From Cryptomeria japonica (taxonomy: Eukaryota; Streptophyta; Pinopsida; Cupressales; Cupressaceae), in the NCBI RefSeq assembly GCF_030272615.1, contig NC_081410.1, positions 227,140,915-227,204,914 of the forward strand: a stretch of 64,000 nt of DNA. Reading direction: 5' to 3'. The position numbers and the translations under genes are program-made. Of this stretch, positions 48,501 through 60,500 are shown one piece after another. Position 1 is the first letter of the stretch. Every line of letters starts with the position of its first letter. The notes under the pieces are model-generated. The model did no database searches. It saw only the letters and a program-made list of their open reading frames with translations, and had not been told where the DNA came from.

Positions 48501-51500
48501 ATGAATCTATCTAGGTTCACACATGAACTGATTGAGAGTGTTAACAGCACAACATATATCAGACCTTGTATTGACTAAATACATCAATGATCCAATCAAT
48601 TGCCTATACATAGTGGGATCAACTAAATCTGAACTAGTTGCAACCTCATGTAACTTTTTCAGATTTGCTTCCATAGGAGTTGACATAGACTTGCAATCTA
48701 ACATACCAAATCTTTTCAAAATGTCAATGGCATATTTCCCTTGACTTAGGATGACCTCATTTGATTTTTGCCATACTTCTAAACCAAGGAAGTAATGGAT
48801 AAGACCGAGATCTTTCATCTCGAATTCAGAAGCTAACTCTTTCTTACATTTAGTAATAAAATCATCCTCTCCAGTAAGGAATAAATCACCAACATAAAGA
48901 ACTAAAATTTAAGCTTTATCATCAATTACCTTGAAGTAGATATTTGGATCCGCATCATTTTTGAGAAAACCCAAGCTCAATAAATAATGATCAATTCTTT
49001 CATACCATGCACGCGGAGCTTGCTTAAGGCCATACAAAGCCTTTTTCAATCTGCATACATGTGATTCTTTCTCATGAATCACAAAACCATCTGGCTGCTC
49101 AATAAATACCTCTTCTTCAATTACCCCATTTAGGAACTCCATCTTTACATCCATTTGATGTAGTTTCCATCCTTTAACTGCTGCAATAACAATGACAGTT
49201 TTGATTGAAGTGTACCAAGCTACAAGAGTAAATGTCTCCTCATAATCTATACCTTCCTTTTGAGAAAAACCTCTAGCTACGAATCTAGCTTTATATTATT
49301 CAACACTTCCATCAGTTGCATGTTTAATTTTGAACAGCCACTTAGAAGAAACAACATATTTACCTTGAGGCCTAGGAACAATATCCCAAACATCATTCTT
49401 GATAATGGATTGATATTCTTCCAACATGGCATCTCTCCATACTTGTTGTTTTGAAGCCACCTCAAAACTTGAAGGCTCGGATTCAATAATATGACTCATT
49501 AAAGCAACATATCCTGCAAACTTATGAGGTCTCTTACTTTCTCTGAAAGTACCACAAGGGGTTGAGTATTTTTCAGCCTCTTGCATAGTATGTCTAGCCC
49601 ACAAAGGTCTCTTTTTGTCAAATGAAACATTACTCGATCCAGCAATGGAATCTACAAGATCAAAAGGATCTTCTAATTTAGGAGTCTCTCTCTGAATCTC
49701 AAGAGAAGAATCAGGGACAGCAATATCCGAGTCTTGAGAAGCCTCATGATCTTCTCCATCAATTTCCATAGTAGTCCCTCTGGATCTTTTGCAAGCCACA
49801 TCTTCTTCAAATGAATATCTCTGCTGATTTCAATATGCTTTTGACCCAGAATGTAGACCCTGTAAGCTTTTGAAGATTCACTGTAGCCAACAAAAATTCC
49901 TTTCTTGCCTGAAGGTTCTAACTTAGACCTTTTATCTTTACATACATGAATGTAAACTGGACACCCAAAATTTCTGAAATGACCAACTTCTGGTTTGATA
50001 CCTAAGAATGCTTCTTCAGGAGTCATATTGTCTAAAATTTGATGTGAACTATGATTCTGAATATAAACAGTTGTCCTGCAAGCTTCTACCCAAAGAAAGG
50101 TTTGAAGACCTTGATCATGGATCATGGCTTTCGCTGCCTCAACTATAGACCTGTTCTTTCGTTCAGCAACTCCATTTTGTTGTGGATTATAGGGGACACA
50201 AAACTCCCTCTTAATCCCAACTTCAATACAGAAATTTTGAGATACACTAGAAGTATATTCACCCCCATTGTCTGATCTTAAAACTTTGATCCTCTTTTCA
50301 GACAAATTCTCTACTTGAGCTTTGAACTCTTTAAATCTAGATAGCACTTCATCAGACTCTTTAGATTTCAAAAAATAAATCCATGTCTTACGAGAGAAGT
50401 CATCAATGAAAGTAACATAGTACCAAAAACCACTTAAAGAAGCAACAGACATAGGACCACACAAGTCGAAATGAATCAGCTCTAGAATTTCTTTTGCTCT
50501 ACTTTCACTAGAGTGAAAGGGACTTTTAATGTTCTTACCTAGAGCACAACCTTTGCAGACACCATCATGTTCTTGATTGAGCTTAGGAAGACCAATGATC
50601 ATCTTCTCCGTAGATGTAAGAGTTCTGAAATTTAGATGGGCGAATCTTTTATGCCACAACTCACTAGAAGACATGGAATCATGTGCAAGAGCTTGAATAG
50701 GATGAGCTGAAAGTCTATATAGACTCTCATGACAAACATCAATTTCACGAGCTATCTTAATAGTAGTGTTCTTTTTCCATGCAAGAACTTTGCCTTTAGC
50801 AAATGCAACTTGGTATCCTTTATCTTCCAACCCTAAAATAGAAATCAGATTTCTCTTGATTCCAGGAACGAACAGCACATTACTCGGATGAAGAGGGATT
50901 TAGGTGAAAAGATGTAGTTCCTACTCCTTTCACAGAATAACAAGCATCATCACCAATAATAACATGCAAATGAGAATCCTTTTCAATCAGATTAGAGAGA
51001 TGTTAACGATATCCTATAATATGGCGAGAAGCTCCCCTGTCAATTAACCAAGTATTACTATCAAAGGGAACAATACTTGAAAGAGCAGATATAAATAAGA
51101 AACCCTTTGAATTTTCACTTGATTCTCTGAGGAGAAGCATTTTCAGCATTTAGAGTAGCAACTTGATGCTTGGGTCTCGAGGGACAATCTTTAGCAAAAT
51201 GACCAAACTTGTCACATCTGAAACACTGAATCCTAGAGAGATCTTTCTTCTTCTTAGTTTCAGGAGCTGAATTAGAATTCATGTCTCTGTTCCTCTTGAA
51301 ATTTCCTTTCCTTCCTTTCCTTTTAGAAGTATGGGCAGCAAGAACATGATCTTCTTCATGGTGAGATTTTCGCCCAATTCCTCTCGCCTCCAATCTGCAT
51401 TCCTCCTGAATACAATCAGCTCTCAACCGATCAAACTTAGGTAGTTCATTTCTTCCACTAATACCTTGAATGAAAGATTCCCAAGAGTGAGGAAGGTCAT

Positions 51501-54500
51501 TCATGGCCAACATAACCAAGTCTTTATCCTCAATAGAATCTCCAATAGCATTGAGTTGATCCTTCAATTCTGTAATCTTCATAAAGAAAGAAACAACAAA
51601 CTCACCTCTAACCATTTTAATATGAATGAGTTGATGACGACGTCTCAAGTCTAGAGCTCTACTAGTGTTGTTGAATTCATACAAGCTTTGAAGGCACTCA
51701 AACATCTCTTTGGCTGAATTCAACTTGGATATAATAGGTATCAACTTGGATATAATAGGTACCAAGTGATCCTTAACAGAATCAATCAGTATCTTTCTTG
51801 CCATGAAATTGTTCTTTCTCCATTGTGCTTTCTCAGTGTCATCAGAAGGTTCATCTACATCAGACTTCACAAAGTTGAGAAGATCATTCTCTTCAAGCAC
51901 AATAAGGATTCTAAATTTCCATGAGGTAAAATTTGATGCACCATCCAATCTGTCTTCAACTTTGAGTCCATTTACCATTGTTGAAAACTGAAAATAGACA
52001 AGCTAAGCAAAGAATATTTCAAAGCTAAGAAATTTGGTTTTGGATCTTTTATTTAGACCCGCTCTGATACCATGTTAAAATTAAAACCAAAAAGGTAAGA
52101 CTCAGAAGTCTGAAACTTAAAATCTCACAAGAACAAGATACACAAAATTTTATCCTGGGAAAACCCTCCACCCAAGGGTGAAAAACCCAACCACACCAAA
52201 ATCAAACTTTTATTGAAGACACAAATTTGAATACAAAGCTCTCAAGCTTAATCAAACAATGATCTAAACATGATTGTTAGCACTTAACAATCAACAGAAG
52301 AAGTCGATAACAACTCAGAAAAACTAATAGCTTCTACAAGATGAGTAGCACATAAGCTCTCTACAACATGAAATAATCATACATCAATCATTTATGAAAA
52401 GGCAAAGAAGATACAAAAACGCTAATGAAAATGCAAAGTCGCTGAAGAAGATATCCAACAAAACTTGTCACACGGATGATCACTTATGCATAAATATATA
52501 TTGTCTCCCTTATGGACTTCACATGCCCACAAAACAAACTGCTAACACTCCTATATAGAAAAAAACAAGGCTCGAAATATCTCTTGTCAGAGTTAGACGA
52601 AAAGCCAAAACGCCATAAGCTTATCGGCAGTTACAATACATGTTACATAAACGGACATCAAGAAGAGCCTCATAGATAAACCTCTTATTAGATGAAATAC
52701 AATAAGGAAAGAAGATGCGCCAACAAGCACAAGACTCCCATGAAGGCGCTAGCAAAACACGATGGTCGGTGACAGTTATCATAGGAAATCGTTACATTTA
52801 CAGCTTTCTTTGAAGCATTTAAAGAACCCATAAAATCAACCACAAATCTCAATATAGACGAATTGAGAAACGTTGAGACAAGATAAAGAAAAACATCAGC
52901 AAGAAGATTTCACAACCATCACAGGTATAATGAAGTCTCCTGTAGCTACAAACATTAACAAGTTTCAACCAAGAAGATGGAGAGAGCCTTTTTAAGAGAC
53001 CAAGCGACTTGGACAGCGGAGTGCCTGATTATAGATACAAGTCCATCCAAGGATGGGAGGTCCTACCATGTTGATATTCAGTTAATCTTGGATAAGCAAA
53101 GCAAGGTGTTTGATGAAATTCCTCCTACTTTAACCCCAAATAGAGTCTTTCAGCATGTGACTGAGTTTTAGGAAGGAGCAAAACCTATCATCACTACTCC
53201 TTATTGACATCCTAGGAGATACTAGGAGATTGAGAAGAAAATTAAATATTTTTTGGACACGGGGCACATAAAACCTAGTTTTAGCTCATTTGCTTCACTC
53301 GTGGTGTTGGTTAAGAAAAAACATGGGACAATGACGATATGCATTGATTATAGAGACCTTGTCAAAAAGACATTCAAGAATTGCTAACCAGATACCTCGG
53401 ATTGCTGAGTTGATAGATGACCTTCAAGGTGTAGTGTACTCCTCCAAGATTGACTTACAATCAAGGTATCTCTGGATAAAGATTAGAGATGAGGATGTGC
53501 ACAAAATAGCCTTCAGGTGTCACTATGGGCTCTATGTGTTCTTTGCCATGCCATTTGGGTTGACCAATGCACTCGCCACCTTTCAATCATGCATGAATTA
53601 GGTATTTATTTTATAGATGAGGAAATATGTGTTAGTTTTCTTTGATGACATCTTGATTTACAGCAAGACATGGAAAGTTCACTTGAGGCCCATACATGAG
53701 GTACTTGGCATACTCAAGCAGCATTCATTCTACAACAAAGCATCTAAATCCGAGCTTAATTTCATTGATATATTATATTTGGGTTATAAAATTAGTGCCC
53801 AAAGAATTTGTCAATATTGGCCTAGACCATAGTTTTAAAACTCGTGGACTCGCCACGGACTCGCCACGGACTCGCGAGTCCATGGGAGCCACGAGTCAAC
53901 TCGCCAAGGACTCGCGAGGCGAGTCTTGGCGAGTCCATCTGAAAGACTCGCAAGTCTTTTCCAAGGACTCGCGCGAGTCTTTTGCATGGACTCGCGAGTC
54001 TTTCAGATGGACTCGTGCGACCCAGAAAAAATGTCATGCAAGCTTTAAAATTGAGTTTAACATGTGAAAAAAATTGGTCTCTCCGTCAGGATTCATATAT
54101 GGAATATAACATTTAAGTATAAGAAACTTATACTTTAAGCTATATTCCATATATACTGTCAGGATGTTTGAGAGTGGTTTCGGACCTCCAGGAGTTATAA
54201 TGCAAAATTTAGTTTTTGGAGAATTCTTCAATTTTCCAGACTTAGTCAGATTTCAAGATCAGGAAGACATTCCAGACTTAGCCAAATTTCAGGGCATTTG
54301 AAGATCAAGATGACATTCCAGACTTTAAGTTATATTCCATATATACTGTCAGGATGTTTGAGAGTGGTTTCGGACCTCCAGGAGTTATAATGCAAAATCT
54401 AGTTTTTGGAGGATTCTTCAATTTTCCAAACTTAGTCAAATTTCAGGATCCTTCAGCGATGCCCCTTGACCCCAACTTGGGGGCGTTGCCCCCAAACCCC

Positions 54501-57500
54501 CGTCGAAAAATATAGGGGGAAATTGCACCGATGGAAGTAGGGAAAATTTAACCTCCGAGTCTGATTAGGCTCCATATAAAAGCATAATTAGCATTGAAGA
54601 AATCTTGGTATTATACATTTTAGAGTTGAAAGCTTGAAACTATGAGTATGTGACATGTGTAATGTTTCAATTATGGCTCTTATGTTCTCTAAATGCATTA
54701 ATTTCTTTATGTTTTTTTGTAAAACTACGGTTTTTTTTTTTGCCGAGTCCTTGCCGAGTCTTTCACGAGTCTTTCACGAGTCCGAGTCCGAGTCCAAATT
54801 TTTGGTTTGCCGAGTCCGTGGCGAGTCCGAGTTTTTCAACTATGGCCTAGACCAAGGAATTTGTCACATTTAAAAGGATTTGTGGGCTTTGCAGCTACTA
54901 AGATGGTTTGTGAAGGGGTTCTCACATCTTGCAGCCCCATTGACAAATTCGACAAAGGAAGGGCCTTCTCTTGGAGCACTTCCACACAAAGAGCCCCTTA
55001 CAAGCTCAAGGAGGTAATAGTTTGTGTCTTCTTTTGGCTATTTCAGATTTTTTACTTACTTTTGTTTTAGAATGTGATATTTCAAGAGAGGGGATTGGAG
55101 CAATCTTGATGTAGAATAGACATCTCATAGGATTTGACAGCAGAAAGCTCAAGGAGTTGGAGAAGAGCTTCTCTATATATGACAGAGATGTTAGCCATCG
55201 TGCATGCATTGGCCAAATTTAGACAACGCTTGGTTTGTGGGAATTTTGTGGTGAAAACGAATCATAATAGCTTGAAATTCTTCCTCAATTTGAAGGATTT
55301 GAATGATAGGCAGCAAAAATGGGTAAGTTGCAAGCCTATGATTTTGACATTGAGTATATTAAGGGAAAGAATAATGTAGTGGCTGATGCACTCTCTAGGA
55401 AACCTTATTTCTACTCTATAATTGATATCTGATGATTGGAAGGTTTCTATAATTGTTGAATATGCCAATCTTGAACACATTTGCTATTAACATTTTGGAT
55501 GGGAAGTTACAAGATGATAGGTACAAAGTGGTTGATCAACTCTTCCTATACAAGGATAGGATGTATCTTGTACCAGAATTAAAGGTGAAGGAAAAAATCT
55601 TGACGGCATGTCATTATACACCACTCGCTGGTCAGTCAAATTACTACAAGACATATGAGCAATTGAGGAAGCAATTTTCATCGAAGAGGCTCAAAGGAGA
55701 TATGTTGAGGCATGTTAGGGAATGTTATGTTTGCCAACAAAATAAATAGAGGATGTATTTCCAATTGGCTTGTTGCAGCCCCTACCTATTCCAAATCAGA
55801 AATCGAAGAGTATCTCCATAGATTTCATCACTGGACTCCCAAAGGTGCAAGGTAAAGATCGTATCTAAGTGGTTGTTGATAGACTCATGGAATATGCTCA
55901 TTTTCATGCTATATCTTTGGAATATAAGGCTCCACAAGTGGCTGATTTGTTCTTTAGAGAGATTTTAAGACTTCATGGACTACCAAGGAAAATTGTAAGT
56001 GACAAGAATAACAATTTTTTTAGCTTGTTATTGCAAGAATTATTCTATTTGATGACATTGAATCGGCTCCAAGCACTAGCTATCACCCCCAAATGGACAG
56101 AGATATTTATTAGCTTGTTTTGGCAAGAATTATTCTATTTGATGACACCGAATTGACTCCAAGCACTAGCTATCACCCCCAAATGGACAGAAACAGAAAT
56201 TGTGAATAATTGACTTGAAGGATATCTCATAAATTATGTTATGGGGCACAAACAACATGGGTTAAGTGGCTTCATCTTGGAGAGTATTGTTACAATTCCA
56301 CCCACCATATGTCAATAGGTATGTCTCCTTTCAGGGAATTACATGGTAATGAGTCATTGTCATTTATGGTTTTGATTCTTTGGATAGTAGAGTTCTTAGG
56401 GTTAGGGAAGTAGAGCTGGATATGGACATCTTGAATGCACTGAAAGAGAACTTGCAACAGACCCAAAATCAACAAAAGATAAATGTCGATTGCCATTGGG
56501 TAGAAAAAACTTTTAAAGTTGGAGATTTGCTTTTCCTAAGGTTGCAGCCATATAAACAATCTACAGTCAAGGGGAGTGATGTAGAAAAACTTAAACCCAG
56601 ATTTTATGGGTCTTTATGTAATGTCCCCTTCACGGTTCTAGACTTTCTAGACTTATGGATGGAATCTTAGCCTATTTTGGAAACCCGTAGGCTAATTAGA
56701 GACTAAATTAGGGTTTTTGTCTTCAAGAAGGTTTTCAGAGAGGTGTTTGTAGGAGTTCTACAGTTTGCTCTCTACATTATTTCTAGGTTTTTCGTGAGCT
56801 TCAAGATGGTATGACATGCATTCCAATCAGAGAAGATTTCTGAATTTACTATTTTTAGTATATTGCGACAGGCCGACGACTGTTTGCTTTATAGGGTTTT
56901 CTGGGTTTTTTGAGAGCTCCAACATGGTTTTACATGCAAATTTTTCGGAGATGATTTCCGGACCTACTATTTTTAGTAAGTCATGACTGCTGCTCAAAAT
57001 GTGATGAAAATGACTTTTGACACACTTACTATTTTTAGCAGTATGCTATTTATAGTAAGTACTATTTTTAGCAGTGCTATTTTTGGCAGTGGTTATGCAG
57101 CTCAGCTCAGTGGCTATCTCTGACAGTGTTATTTTTGGCAAGATTCTATGTTCGAACTCAAATGAGTATTTTTAGCAGTTCAGTTCAGAGCTCCAACTCA
57201 GTTCAGTTTTGGTGATTTCTAGCACTTCAGTCTCCGGCTCAATTTGACAATAATCAATATTTGGGGAGAAGGTATTTTTAATATATTAATACCTTAGGCA
57301 TAAAGTTTTAATATTTGATTATTTTATGGATGGATGACTTAGGAAAAGGAGAAAATAATAATTCCATCCTAAGTCTACTTGGGCGAATTATTTCATCTCC
57401 TTGCTGGACGCCAAAATATAATGCATTATTATTATTCTATATATGTTATCTCCAAAAGTTCGACTTAAGAGGGGTCATGTTTGGACACCATTTGCCAAGG

Positions 57501-60500
57501 GGAAAATATGAAATGCAATTCCGAAGGGGTGAAATGAAATGTAATGGAATTTGGGCGCCATTTGAGTGGAATTTGAATTTGAATTTGAATTTGGCTGGCG
57601 AAAAGTTATAAATACAGGCCTTGGGCTCTCATTTGGATATCAAATCTTGTTATGATAATGAAGTGTTGTTGATATGTCGTCAAATTCTTACTTCGAGGGA
57701 TGCATACCTCCTAGTGCCTCAGTTTCGTGCTTGAAAGATAGCGCCTAGCTGAATGTATGACTATTTCTCATCCAGAGGAGCGGATTGGGTTCAATGTGGT
57801 GAAGATTTGTGTGGATTTCTGAGTGTTCTTGTTGCTGGTCGCAGAGTGTGCTGAAGTGGATTTTTGGTCACAAGTCTCAGTGTGTCATTCTCCTCGTTCT
57901 GGGTATTTCATCTATCTTTCTTTTTGGTTTAGGTGATTATTTTGCAAGTTTATAGAGCTTAAAATGGTGTTTTGGATTTTATTTTTGCAAAACCGTACCT
58001 TAGTTGGTCATACCATGTGGCTGGGTGCTTTGGAATGCGTGCACAAATTATTGGGGCCAGTTTGCCATGTTTTGTTGTCCTAGGAATGATCGCCTACCTC
58101 CTAGTGATCATTTGCTTTCAGTTTCGTGTCATTTGGTTAAGAATTGGGTGAGTTGTGAGTGTTTTAGTGGGATTTGGTGTTGCTGGTCTGTGTGTTTCCA
58201 GCATGCTAGGAGTATATCAGAATTAGAGTTTTTGGTGTTTGGAGTTGGTTTTGGGGTGTGTGAGTTCATTGGTGTGAAGAGAAAGGACTTGGTTTCATTT
58301 GCGGTTGTTGGTCATGTTATTGCACTTGGTCCATCACTCTTATATGCTATGATTCATATTGTAATGCTAGTAGTAGTACTAACAGCAGTTTTTATTGGTT
58401 CTTCTTGTCCCACTGCATAAGTGGAAGAGGTTGGCCTTGCCGCCTATCTTTGGAATAGTGATTTCCCTTAAATTGTAATCCATATTGTGCATTGTAAAGC
58501 TGGTTAGTAGTACTAACAGCTACTTAATTGGATTATTGCTCTTAGTCCCACTGCATAAGTGGAAGAGGTTGGCTTTGCCGCCTCAGTGATCTTTCAGTAT
58601 TCTCATTATCCCGCTGAAAAGTGGAAGGGGTTGGCTTGCCACCCAAGTATTGTAATCAATTTCAGTTTCTTGCATCTAACGATCCTCTCAACACTGTATG
58701 CTCTCACCCTCCCAGATTGGGCTCTCGGTGATCAAAAGGTGGAAAGGGTTACTTTCAACAGTATTGGGATTTCATTTTCTGACCTTGACGGGTGTTTGTG
58801 TTGATTGTAAACTGAAAAAATAAAAAAAAATTAAGGGGGATATTACACTTTATAAGATCACAAGGAGGGTTGGAGAGGTGACTTATGAGCTGGAATTACC
58901 AGCAAATAGAAGCATTCGTAATGATTTTCATGTATCCCACCCTAAGAAGGTGTTGGGAGAGCATGCCACTCCTAGTTTGGAGTTGCCTCCACTTGACAAT
59001 GAAGGGAACTAATTTGGGTATCCGAAACAACTGTAGATATGAGGGAGAAGAGGCCTAGAAACAAGGTCATCCTTGAGTATTTGGTAAAATGGAAGAATTT
59101 GCCTCTTGAGGATGCCATGTGGGTAGGAGCTTGAATCTTTGATCATCCAAGTTTAAATTTGCTTGAGGGAAAGCAATAATCAAAGTAGGAGGACTGTCAT
59201 GTCCCCTCCTTTCTAGAGCCTTGATCTTATTATTTTAATAACAGTGTCTTTAAACACTATTTATTAATAATAATATTAACTATTTAGTATTAAAATTATA
59301 AAAAAGTAATAAAAGTAAAATTAAAATAAATAAATATCTTTGCTGGGACTGACCACTTTCTCAAACTCCTGGCCGATATGTTTTGTAAAATTTCACACAA
59401 ACAGATATTTACTGGGTTGCAGCAAATTTCACAAGTTTTGGACATTCACAGGACGAAAACCCTAGCCTTCCTTAATTCCATTCTTTCAATCTGCATTATG
59501 TAATTTGCTCATTCCATTTCTTGGTGCAGGTCTAAACAATTAAAATTTTGTAGCAGCAGATCTGAAATTGAGTTTGGAGGACGCACACCTACTGGAATAC
59601 ATTTGGAAGCAAATCAAGATCTGGTGGGTTTGTAAGCTGTAGAACCCATTAAGAGCAGTCTATGGTCTGATTAACATGCCATGACCCCAACCAGGCATCA
59701 GCTGTCCAATTTGCAAGCATCCAGCAAGGTCTGGGCATCACCAAGGGTGAAGCACACCACCATAACATTACTCAGCATGCAGCAAATCCCATGTTTTTGG
59801 CAAATCACCAATAGCATCACTGAATTAGCCCTTGTAGCAGCAAAACTGGGTAGAAATCACTCAAACCTTGGGTAGCAAAAACAAGTCAGTGTTCAAATGG
59901 CAAGGAAATTAGTCAAACCCTAGGCAGAAGCAACCTATCAGACTGCAACAACCCTCATCACAGTCACCCCAGCAAACCCTAACAGATTCCAGTGGGCTAA
60001 GAGCTATCAGGAGGTTCCACTGAGCATTTGGGGTGTAAATAGAGGTTAACCACAATGCAACCTGCTGCTGGTAACTTGTTTACATTACTATGTTCTCTGC
60101 TACTCTAATTATTATCAAATTGACATTTACTATTCCAGATCTGTAGTTGCAAATTATTATCAGATTTAATGGTGATTTACAATCCATTATCTGCATGATT
60201 TTATTTGTGTATAAATCGCTGTCCTACTCTGATTTTGAACTTCCTCAAAACTGAGTACCTTATACCAGATAACCCTAGGGGTATTACACTTTCCTTTGGC
60301 AGTTATCATATTTTCTAATTGCAAATGTTGTATTGATTATGTCTCCAGTCTCAAAAGGTTGTGAGTTCTTCTTCAGCTAAGCAGGACTAGAGTACATACT
60401 CCTTTATCCACTCAAATAGGCACAAGTCTTTGGCTGCAAAAAAAACAGAGGAGTTGGTCTATGTGCATTTCAACTTACACAACCTGTCACATAAGCAATT

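Larger units (their letters stand above)
43987..52960 (-). mobile_element. Ty1/copia retrotransposon inserted in gypsy element 2
   Basis: Minus-strand element, 8,974 bp including a nested 2.6-kb TRIM-like element. LTRs are 52073-52960 (5') and 43987-44892 (3'), both TGTTAA...TTTTAACA on the minus strand. Flanks are GGTTT and AGTTT, a 5-bp duplication with one mismatch. A primer-binding site (TGGTATCAGAGCGGGTC) follows the 5' LTR and a purine tract (AAGAGGGAG) precedes the 3' LTR. Domain order gag, protease, integrase, reverse transcriptase, RNase H defines copia. Frames are broken by stops and by the TRIM insertion. Confidence 0.94.
40722..60288 (+). mobile_element. Old Ty3/gypsy retrotransposon 2, interrupted by four insertions
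   Basis: A decayed gypsy element of about 6 kb spread over 19.6 kb. Its parts are: partial 5' LTR (40722-40901), primer-binding site, gag, protease, reverse transcriptase, RNase H, integrase, chromodomain, and a complete 3' LTR (59195-60288). Interrupting insertions lie at 42176-43490, 43987-52960, 53829-54843 and 56617-58847. Each has its own target duplication, and gypsy coding resumes after each. It is related to gypsy element 1 but far more degenerate. The 5' LTR start is missing, so its own duplication cannot be checked. Confidence 0.9.

Noticed and set aside
53829..54843. hAT MITE with 8-bp duplication
   Set aside because: The flanking identity is 10-11 bp and does not fit the usual hAT target pattern. 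Mutator-like is more likely, though not proven.
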